DNA from: Moraxellaceae bacterium
GTDB lineage: Bacteria; Pseudomonadota; Gammaproteobacteria; Pseudomonadales; Moraxellaceae
Reading direction: 5' to 3'
Assembly (NCBI GenBank): GCA_030646295.1
Contig: JAUSND010000003.1
Span: 124,001-188,000, forward strand
DNA: 64,000 nt
Shown here: positions 1 to 7,386 of the stretch, piece after piece
Position numbering within the stretch: position 1 is the stretch's first letter
How the letters are laid out: each line of letters starts with the position of its first letter
Notes under the pieces: generated by a model
Told to the model about the DNA's origin: nothing
Database searches by the model: none
The model's input: the letters and a program-made list of their open reading frames with translations, nothing else
Translations under genes and position numbers: made by a program

Positions 1-1764
1 CGGGCCGGTGTTCAGGCCGATGCCAATATGCAGCGCCGGCCAGCCACGGCCACGGAAGTCGGCTTCCAGTGTCTGCAATTCTGCCGCCATGTCCATCGCC
101 GTCAGCAGCGCATTGCGGGCATGGGCGCGATCATCCACCGGTGCCCCCCAGAACGCCATGATCGCATCGCCCATGTACTTGTCGATGGTGCCACGGTGCT
201 TGTGAATGAGGCGTGTCATCGATGTCAGGTAGGCATTCATCAGGGCAGAGAGTTCCGTTGCCGTCAGGCCCTCTGAAATGGTCGTGAAATCACGGACATC
301 ACTGAACAGGACGGTCAGTTCCTTTGATTGCCCTTCAAGGCTGATGCTTTCCGGGTTGCGGGCCATTTCATCCACCAGATCAGGCGGGACGTATTGCCCG
401 AACAGTCTGGTAATGGAGCGCTTGCCATGGGCTTCGACAAAAAATCCCCAGGCCATGATGTAGGTGAACAAAACAGCCAGCAGCAACAGCGAAGAGGCCA
501 GCGGCAGCACCAGTCCCTTGTTCCAGGCCAGTGTATTCAGCATCAGTAACAGCACGACCAGTGCTACGCTGAGTGCGACCTGACGGAGTGGCGAGAGCCG
601 TGGTGTGACCAGCAGGGTGATCAGCGCAACGGCCAGCAGCGTGATGATCTCTACACCAATGCTCCAGGCTGGCGCATGCCAGACCAGGTCATCCAGAATG
701 CCGGAAATGATGTTGGCGTGAACCTCCACGCCCGGATAGGCATTTGCCACTGGTGTGGAACGCAAATCAAGCAGTCCGGGGGCAGAAGTACCCACCAGCA
801 CAATGCGGTTTTCCAGCGCATCGAGCGGAATTTTTTTTGCGAGGATGTCTGCAATGGGCATGTAGGGAAAGCTGCCTGCGCCACCACGCCATGGCACCAG
901 GATATTGGCCTGATGGTCCGTGGGAACGAAGTAGTCCCCCATCGCAACGCCTTCGATTTCTTCGTAGTCGCCGGACTTGCCGGTAACCATGCGCACCGGC
1001 GGTGCATCCAGCGCAATGTGCGCGGTTGCCAGGGCCAGTGACGGATAAAGCCGGTTTTCATGCAACTGCATCAGCGGGACACGACGGAATATCCCGTCCG
1101 GATCAATGCTGGGGTTGTCAAAGAATCCGGTGATGCGGGCATTCTGGCTTAAGCGGTCAAGATTTGCCGTAAAGGCCTTGGGGCGAATCAGTCCGGGTAA
1201 TGCTGCCGTGGCAGATGCCGGCAGTGTGGCAAAAGGAGCAGGTGCGGCATTGTGCGATATGCCGTCGGTCTGGGAGAAAACCATGCCCAGTACCACCGGT
1301 TTGTTTTGCAGGCTGGCTGCAAACTGGCCGTCATGATCAAGCTGCGCCTTGCGCGCCTGGAATGCCTGCTGAAATGCACTGTCGTTGCGCAGCGGGCCCT
1401 GTGCCAGCTCGTTCATCAAGCCAAGGCCGGAGTCGGTATCGGGCTCCGCAAAAATCACGTCAAAGCCGATGACCTTTACCTTGTAGTGATTGGTGAGTGT
1501 ATCGACCAGTTGCGCCAGTACATTGCGTCCCCAGGGCCAGCGTCCCAGTTCGGCCAGGCTTTTTTCATCAATATCGGCGATGACAATGCGCTCATCCATG
1601 GTGTCGGGAACGGAGCTGCGGACACGCAGGTCATAGGCCTGTCGCTCAAGGGCATCAAGTGCACTGAGCGGGATGGCACCGCTTGCATGTGCCAGAAAGA
1701 CAAGGAGGATGGCAAGACCGATCAACAGGCGTGACTGGCCCCGGAGCAGGGAGTTCCATTGCAT
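1..1764 (-). CDS. CHASE2-domain class III adenylate/guanylate cyclase (C-terminus cut by window edge)
   Basis: Predicted membrane cyclase making cAMP from ATP in response to a periplasmic CHASE2 sensor. The frame is open from ATG 1764 to base 1, at least 588 codons, so the C-terminus lies outside the window. After an N-terminal membrane helix comes a CHASE2 signature (IVIADIDEKSLAELGRWPW, then VIGFDVIFAEPD). Near the left edge are the cyclase-core motifs TVLFSDVRDFTTISEGL, KYMGDAIMAFWGAP and GIGLNTG. Both metal-binding aspartates (FSD, MGD) are present, so the catalytic site looks intact. The gene starts 12 bases after the stop of the FecR-domain gene and is probably cotranscribed with it. 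A second, similar cyclase lies at 37331-39574. Substrate preference (ATP or GTP) cannot be settled from what is visible. Confidence 0.9.
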   Translation of the reverse strand, partial: MQWNSLLRGQSRLLIGLAILLVFLAHASGAIPLSALDALERQAYDLRVRSSVPDTMDERIVIADIDEKSLAELGRWPWGRNVLAQLVDTLTNHYKVKVIGFDVIFAEPDTDSGLGLMNELAQGPLRNDSAFQQAFQARKAQLDHDGQFAASLQNKPVVLGMVFSQTDGISHNAAPAPFATLPASATAALPGLIRPKAFTANLDRLSQNARITGFFDNPSIDPDGIFRRVPLMQLHENRLYPSLALATAHIALDAPPVRMVTGKSGDYEEIEGVAMGDYFVPTDHQANILVPWRGGAGSFPYMPIADILAKKIPLDALENRIVLVGTSAPGLLDLRSTPVANAYPGVEVHANIISGILDDLVWHAPAWSIGVEIITLLAVALITLLVTPRLSPLRQVALSVALVVLLLMLNTLAWNKGLVLPLASSLLLLAVLFTYIMAWGFFVEAHGKRSITRLFGQYVPPDLVDEMARNPESISLEGQSKELTVLFSDVRDFTTISEGLTATELSALMNAYLTSMTRLIHKHRGTIDKYMGDAIMAFWGAPVDDRAHARNALLTAMDMAAELQTLEADFRGRGWPALHIGIGLNTGP

Positions 1765-1776
1765 GATGCCGGCCTT

Positions 1777-2502
1777 CTAGTAACCGCGACGAGGCGTTGA
1801 ATATCCCTGGGCTGATGAAATGGGAGCATGCCTGCCGACAATCTCCTCGATCAGCATCAGCTCTTCGTCGGTGTGATTCTTCATCGGCGCCGGCACAATC
1901 AGTTTGCCGCCTTCCGGGTTGGCCAGGATGTAGCGCGGCGCATCATGGTGGGCAGACACAATGTCTTCACGCGCGTCCGGCGAAGTGGAAGAGGCCAGTG
2001 TTACAGAGCCATAGCAGGTGCAGACATAGCTGGCATCGATTTCCGACTCCATGTAAACGCCAGTGCCACGAATGCCGATGGTGGCGGTGGTGGTATGCAG
2101 CGCCATTTTTCTGCCGGCCTTGCGTTGGCCAAAGACCGACAGCACTTTTCCGGTAAACAGGCGCATGGCATCAGCAACGGCATCCGAGCCTGATAATTGC
2201 AGCTGGCTGTTTTCCCGGAGCACATGGGCATCCTGCCCTACGGCAAAAATCACGTAGCTGTTGCTGGCGGTTTCCACCTTCGAGCTGGAGCTGATGACCG
2301 TCTTGCGATCGGCGGGTTTGCCATCGACCAGCACTTTTCCGCGCAGGTCATAAACCGACTGGCCGGCCTGAAGCTTCTTCGGGATCTTGCCGAAGGCATG
2401 GACCAGTGAAGGCAGCAATGCCGAGCCGGTGAGGGCGCCACTGGCAGCCAGCATCTGGCGGAGGAAATGGCGGCGGGCTTCGATCGGGTCATCACGATCC
2501 AT
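1777..2502 (-). CDS. FecR-domain protein with twin-arginine signal
   Basis: A 241 aa exported protein. The N-terminus has a twin-arginine motif (RRHFLRQ at about residues 11-17) followed by a hydrophobic stretch ending near AFG, suggesting Tat export. The middle resembles a FecR domain: a VLVDGKPA segment, a VGQDAHVLRENSQL segment and the conserved TATIGIRGTGVYMES segment. FecR domains are known as periplasmic ligand or signal modules; pairing with CHASE2 cyclases recurs in proteobacteria. Here the cyclase follows after 12 bases. A clear AGGAG lies 7 bases before ATG 2502. Two cysteines (CTC, about residues 161-163) could bind metal or form a disulfide. A role as the sensory partner of the cyclase is inference. 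Confidence 0.82.
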   Translation of the reverse strand: MDRDDPIEARRHFLRQMLAASGALTGSALLPSLVHAFGKIPKKLQAGQSVYDLRGKVLVDGKPADRKTVISSSSKVETASNSYVIFAVGQDAHVLRENSQLQLSGSDAVADAMRLFTGKVLSVFGQRKAGRKMALHTTTATIGIRGTGVYMESEIDASYVCTCYGSVTLASSTSPDAREDIVSAHHDAPRYILANPEGGKLIVPAPMKNHTDEELMLIEEIVGRHAPISSAQGYSTPRRGY

Positions 2503-2762
2503 GATGTTCTCCTGGCAGTCCCTTCTGGGTATTCAATGAGAGTGGGCGAATATACGCCGGTTATAACACAGCCTTTAAGTTGCTGGCAGGCATCTGCCAA
2601 ATGCCCCACTTCAGAGCAGCTACCGGTCGGCTAAGCGATCCGGGGGTTTTGCGGGCCGGTGTCGTGTGATTTACTCGACAGCATCTTTGGGGTGCCGGAT
2701 TTGGTGCTCCGTGGTCAGGGCCTACTGGGGCCGTGGCCGTTTCATTTGTGGAGGGATCCCTC
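2503..2762. promoter_or_regulatory. Divergent promoter region between FecR gene and haem/Ig-repeat operon
   Basis: This 260-base non-coding stretch must hold the promoters for both the FecR-cyclase pair (leftward) and the envelope operon (rightward). It contains the 13-mer TGGGGTGCCGGAT at 2688-2700, found again upstream of the gene at 31581, and a TGTGA half-site at 2666-2670. GGAGGG sits 8 bases before the chosen ATG 2763. No clear -35/-10 pair can be assigned by eye. Confidence 0.5.
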
Positions 2763-5700
2763 ATGTCGTTCCGCTCTTTCCGGTCATTGGCTCCGGTGGG
2801 TGCCCTGCTTGCCTGCCTGCTCCCCTCAACCGGTCTTGCCGTTGTGACCTACAGCGGCTCCGAAGGGGTTGCTGCCCAGGTGTTTTCAAATTGTGCCGGC
2901 TGCCATGACAGCTCGGCACAAAGCGGCGGACGACGCTTTGATACACATGCCTATGCCACCCAGTACCTTGCGGTGGGCGGGGCAGTCACTATGGCGGGTT
3001 ACAGTGATGCTCGCGGCAATGTGCGCGTGGGTGCTGGCGAGATGCCTGATGGCAGCCCGCTGACGCAGCCGTTCAGGGACCTGCTCAGTGCATGGGCATC
3101 ACAGCGCGTGGGCGCAACGGCTCCACCGGATACGGCAGCCCCCCAGATCACCACCGCTGCCGCCAGCAGCATTGGCAAGTACTCGGCAACGCTCAATGGC
3201 AGCGTCATCGAGAATGGCAGCAATGTCACTTTCAGCTTCAAGTATTCAACAAGCTCGGCCACTGTCGGGGCCGGCAATGGTACGTCGGTCAGTGTCACCT
3301 CGGACAATACCTCTGTTTCCGGTGGCGCCAATGTCAGTTACTCGGTGTCCGGTGGTGTCAGCGGTCTGAATTGCGGTACCACGTATTACTACCGGGCACA
3401 CGGTGGCGGTGCACAAGGCACAACCCAGTCGTTTTCTACCCTGGCCTGTCCTGCCATCACTGGCACCACGGGTAGCACGACGCTCAATGAAGACCAGTCC
3501 TTCAGCATCACCCTGAGTACGGTTGGCGGCGTCACCGGCTATACCCTTAACAGTCCGCCTGCCGGCCTTACCCGTCTGTCAAATGTCCTGTCATGGCCTG
3601 CAGCCAGCACGCCGGACAGCCCGACGGCAAACACGGATTATGCATTCAGTGTCAGCGTCACGGATGGCACCACAACGTCTGCCAATTTTCCGGTCACGCT
3701 CACGGTGACGCCGCTGAATGATGCGCCGACACTTGCCGCAGTCGCGAACAATTCTGCGACCAAGAACAATCTTTTCACCTACAACATTGGTGCCCTGTAT
3801 TTTTCGGATGTGGATGATGCCAATCCGGGTGGAGTGACATGGTCGCTTCCGGTATTCCCTGTCGGCATGAGTATCTCGACATCGGGTGTCATCTCCTGGA
3901 CGCCGGGAAATTCCGCACTGGCCACGGAAAATGTCACGGTTCAGGTGCAGGATGGCGGTGAAAACGGTTCCACTGCCGTACAACGCAGTTTCACCATCAG
4001 TGTGGGCGGGCTCAATGTCGGGCCGACACTGGACGCCATCACCAACAAGTCCGTCAATGAAGACAGCCTGCTGACATTTGCCGCGAGTGTGACGGATCCT
4101 GATGATCCGAATAATGGCTCCGGCGCACTGTCATGGTCACTGACCGGTGCACCGGCCGGCATGTCAGTGTCGAATACCGGCGTTGTCAGCTGGACGCCGG
4201 ACCAGAGTGCCCTGTCTGGTGGAGGCCTCACGGCGCGTACCTACTCCGTTACGGTCAATGTTCAGGACGGCATGGAAAATGGTGCCGTGGCTGCATCCAC
4301 CGCATTCGATGTCACCGTCAACCCGGTCAATGATTCGCCCGTGGTAAGCGCGATCGCTGATCAGAGCCTGGCAGTGTCTACGTTTACCTCGACGGCATCC
4401 GCATCCGACCCCGACAACACGGCAGACCAGCTGACCTGGAGCCTGAGCGGCGCCCCTGCCGGCATGTCCATCAGTAATGCTGCAGCTACACGGGGACAGA
4501 TCAGCTGGACGGCGCCTGATGCGACCCCGGTAGCGGTGACGGTGACTGTTCGCGCCACTGATACCGGCAGTGCATTCGATGATGAGGCGTTCAGCTTTGT
4601 GGTCCAGGACACCGACAGTGACGGTGTGGCGGATCATGGCGACAATTGCCCGGCAGTCACCAATGCCAGCCAGCTTGATACGGATATTGACGGCCTGGGC
4701 AACGCGTGTGATTCCGATGATGACGGCGACACCATCAGTGATGCGGCCGAACTGGCTAACACACTCAACCCCCTGCTGGCCTCGGATGCCACGGCAGACA
4801 AGGATGGCGACGGCCTGAGCAATGCCACCGAATATGCCACCTGTGCCGGTAACGGCGACACAATCGCATGCCCGGCGATTTCAATCGACTCGGTTGGTCC
4901 GGTCATCTCGGTGGGAGCCGATGTGTATGTGACGGCCTCGGCTTATTTCACGCCAACACCAGCCGGCATCACGGCCACGGCAACGGATGGCAATGATGGC
5001 CTGGTCGCCGTCACCGCAGACAAGAGCGGTCCCTTTGTGTCCGGTGAACATGTCATTACCTGGACGGCTGAAGACTCTGCAGGAAACACGACCAGTGCCA
5101 CGCAACTGCTTGTCATTCGGCCACTGGTGACGCTTGGTGGAACGCAGATCGTGGCAGAAGGTGATGTTGTTGCAGTGACCGCACGTCTTTCCGGCCCGGC
5201 ACCGTCCTATCCCGTTGAGGTCGCTTACAGCCTGGGTGGTACGGCTGATGCTGCCGATCACACGCTCAGCAGTGGCGTATTCACCTTTGGCAGTGGTGCT
5301 ACCGAGTCACAGATCCTGTTCAAGGTGGAGGCCGATGCCCTGAGTGAAGGTGATGAGTCACTGGTACTGACGCTGGATGACGTAACTGGCGCTGCCGAAC
5401 CGGGTACTACGCTTTCGCACCGCATCCTGATTGCGGCAACACAGCAGATCCCGACGGCTTCGCTGCAGGTAATGCAGCAAGGCGAGCCTCGTCCGGTTGT
5501 CTATAACGATGCCGGCCCGACGACACTGGTGCTGGATACCCATGATGTCAACGGCGATGCCCTGACCATCAGCTGGGCGCCGGGGTCCCTGAACGGCACC
5601 CTGAGCGGTGATCAGCTGACGTTCACCATTGATACCGTTGCCGTTGTGCCGGGACGCTATCCCGTGGTGGTAACGGTCTCCGACGGCACCGCCAGCATCC

Positions 5701-6494
5701 GGCGCGAGATTGCGCTGGTCGTTGGTAATGCAACGCCGGTACTCACGGCTGCCGACACGGATGGTGATGGCATTACGGATGTGGTTGAAGGTGTGAAGGA
5801 TGAAGACGGGGATGGATTGCAGGATTACCTCGATGCCGTCATGTCACCGGATGCCATGTTGCTGCGCAGCGGCTCCGGCGCCTCCCTGTTGCGCACGGCA
5901 GTGACAGAGCCAGGCCTGCAACTGGTGGCTGGTTCCTTTGCCTCGGCCGCACAGACCGGCGGCCTGCAGGTGTATGCAACCCAGGTAGTGAATGCCGGCA
6001 ACAGCATCATCACGGATCCCGCCTACCTTGCACTGGGTGCCATTTACGACTTCGAGATTCGCGGCATTACCGCAGTTGATCCGTCGGTCAGTGTCGTGTT
6101 GTCGCTGCCGGTTGCCCTGCCGCCAAACGCAGTCTGGCGCTTGCCGAAAAATGACCGCTGGCAAGATTTTGTGACGACGGGCAACGATGCAATTTACTCG
6201 GCTGTCAGCGTGAACGGACAGTGTCCCGGTATCGTGTCTGCAAGCTGGCGGCTTGGCCTGGTCGCCGGCAGTGACTGTGTGCGCCTGACCATTTCTGATG
6301 GCGGCCCCAATGATGCCGATGGTGCCAAAGACGGTGTGATTCGCGAAACCGGTGCTGCAGCAGTGCTGCGTAGCGAGGCCCCCGCCGAAAATCCTGACGG
6401 TAGCCAGACCGGCGGATCGGCAGATGGCTGGATGTTCATGATTCTGGGGCTGCTGCTGATGCAGGCGCGCCGCCGTTACAGGGAGTTTCACTGA
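2763..6494 (+). CDS. Giant secreted Ig-repeat/TSP3/Calx-beta protein with CxxCH motif and GlyGly-CTERM-like tail
   Basis: A 1243 aa surface or secreted protein. Order: signal peptide (about 1-25); a c-type haem-like CAGCH at residues 44-48; a fibronectin/Ig-like segment with paired cysteines; three or four cadherin/He_PIG-type Ig repeats (recurring GAPAGMS and SWTP); thrombospondin type-3-like Asp-rich calcium repeats (about 616-700, DTDSDGVADHGDNCP); a HYR-like domain; a Calx-beta-like domain (about 787-890); and a choice-of-anchor-U-like region ending DGGPNDADGAKDGVI. The last 27 residues read GGS, hydrophobic helix, ARRRYR, as in GlyGly-CTERM proteins processed by rhombosortase. ATG 2763 is preferred over the upstream frame extension because GGAGGG precedes it and a signal peptide follows. 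The stop overlaps the next gene (TGATG). Role unknown; electron transfer or adhesion are both possible. Confidence 0.85.
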   Translation: MSFRSFRSLAPVGALLACLLPSTGLAVVTYSGSEGVAAQVFSNCAGCHDSSAQSGGRRFDTHAYATQYLAVGGAVTMAGYSDARGNVRVGAGEMPDGSPLTQPFRDLLSAWASQRVGATAPPDTAAPQITTAAASSIGKYSATLNGSVIENGSNVTFSFKYSTSSATVGAGNGTSVSVTSDNTSVSGGANVSYSVSGGVSGLNCGTTYYYRAHGGGAQGTTQSFSTLACPAITGTTGSTTLNEDQSFSITLSTVGGVTGYTLNSPPAGLTRLSNVLSWPAASTPDSPTANTDYAFSVSVTDGTTTSANFPVTLTVTPLNDAPTLAAVANNSATKNNLFTYNIGALYFSDVDDANPGGVTWSLPVFPVGMSISTSGVISWTPGNSALATENVTVQVQDGGENGSTAVQRSFTISVGGLNVGPTLDAITNKSVNEDSLLTFAASVTDPDDPNNGSGALSWSLTGAPAGMSVSNTGVVSWTPDQSALSGGGLTARTYSVTVNVQDGMENGAVAASTAFDVTVNPVNDSPVVSAIADQSLAVSTFTSTASASDPDNTADQLTWSLSGAPAGMSISNAAATRGQISWTAPDATPVAVTVTVRATDTGSAFDDEAFSFVVQDTDSDGVADHGDNCPAVTNASQLDTDIDGLGNACDSDDDGDTISDAAELANTLNPLLASDATADKDGDGLSNATEYATCAGNGDTIACPAISIDSVGPVISVGADVYVTASAYFTPTPAGITATATDGNDGLVAVTADKSGPFVSGEHVITWTAEDSAGNTTSATQLLVIRPLVTLGGTQIVAEGDVVAVTARLSGPAPSYPVEVAYSLGGTADAADHTLSSGVFTFGSGATESQILFKVEADALSEGDESLVLTLDDVTGAAEPGTTLSHRILIAATQQIPTASLQVMQQGEPRPVVYNDAGPTTLVLDTHDVNGDALTISWAPGSLNGTLSGDQLTFTIDTVAVVPGRYPVVVTVSDGTASIRREIALVVGNATPVLTAADTDGDGITDVVEGVKDEDGDGLQDYLDAVMSPDAMLLRSGSGASLLRTAVTEPGLQLVAGSFASAAQTGGLQVYATQVVNAGNSIITDPAYLALGAIYDFEIRGITAVDPSVSVVLSLPVALPPNAVWRLPKNDRWQDFVTTGNDAIYSAVSVNGQCPGIVSASWRLGLVAGSDCVRLTISDGGPNDADGAKDGVIRETGAAAVLRSEAPAENPDGSQTGGSADGWMFMILGLLLMQARRRYREFH

Positions 6495-7384
6495 TGCAGG
6501 GACGTATGGCCATGTGCGGCCTTTTGCTGGGGGCCTCGGCTGCCGCATGCGCAAACGAAGACATGCCCGTGGTGTTTGATGGCGAGCTGACCTATGTTGC
6601 CGACGACAACCTCAGTCGCGCCGAGCGCGAGAGGGACCAGCTTGGTGACCAGAGTCTTCTTGCATCGGCTGGTGCAGCCCTGCGGTTTTCGCCAGGGTTC
6701 AAGAGTGCCATCAATATTCGCGGGTTTGCCGAGGCCGAGAAGTACGAAAACATCCGTTCACTGGACCGTACAACGTATGGTGGACAAGCCATTGTGCGCG
6801 GCCAGACCCGCCTCGGGTATACCGCACCGGTGTATCAGTTCAGTGTGACGGTGCAGAGTGATGATTACGCAACGGATCAGCGCGACAGTACGGTTTATGC
6901 CGTGCAGGCCTTCGTGCAGCGAAGATTGACCGACGACATGACGGGTAGCACCGGGATCGAGGTGCAGCAGCGCAAGTCGGATGGCACGGTTTTCGATACG
7001 GAGCATGGTCGCATCTTTGCCAACCTTGATTACGCCATGTCCGATGTGCTCAGCCTGTATGGCGCTTACAGCTTCATGCATGGCGATACCTTTTCATCAG
7101 CCCAGCTGGTGTTGTGCAACGGGGTGCCGGCCAATGATATTTTTGGTCTGGTTGCCGCATCGGATGCACTGGAACCGGATGATGCCTTCAATGCCGAGTT
7201 CTGTGGCAGCTGGATTGCCTATCGCCTGCGTGCCGATGCCCATGCCCTTGTGCTCGGCCTGAATCGTGGCTTTGGCCACAATTTCTCTGCTGATCTTTCT
7301 GTGCAAGGTGTCAGCGTGCAGGGTGAAGGTAATAACGATTATGCGCGCACCATTGTGCGTGCCGGCATTCTGGCGAGATTCTGA
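6494..7384 (+). CDS. Outer-membrane beta-barrel protein
   Basis: A 296 aa predicted outer-membrane protein. A short signal peptide (about 1-20, ending ACAN) is followed by alternating amphipathic strands (such as YQFSVTVQSDDY and FANLDYAMSDVLSLYGAYSF). The chain ends in ARF, a terminal phenylalanine typical of Bam-inserted barrels. It has one cysteine pair (VLCNGV, EFCGSW) probably in a loop. ATG 6494 overlaps the stop of the giant haem/Ig protein and GGGAG lies 8 bases upstream, so translation is likely coupled. The length suggests about 10-14 strands. Its place between two CxxCH proteins suggests it anchors or threads them, but it is much smaller than MtrB-type porins and that idea is inference. 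Confidence 0.78.
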   Translation: MQGRMAMCGLLLGASAAACANEDMPVVFDGELTYVADDNLSRAERERDQLGDQSLLASAGAALRFSPGFKSAINIRGFAEAEKYENIRSLDRTTYGGQAIVRGQTRLGYTAPVYQFSVTVQSDDYATDQRDSTVYAVQAFVQRRLTDDMTGSTGIEVQQRKSDGTVFDTEHGRIFANLDYAMSDVLSLYGAYSFMHGDTFSSAQLVLCNGVPANDIFGLVAASDALEPDDAFNAEFCGSWIAYRLRADAHALVLGLNRGFGHNFSADLSVQGVSVQGEGNNDYARTIVRAGILARF

Positions 7385-7386
7385 TC

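Noticed and set aside
2641-2762. A riboswitch (c-di-GMP or similar) before the haem/Ig operon
   Set aside because: No conserved riboswitch core could be matched by eye; the shared 13-mer alone is not enough.
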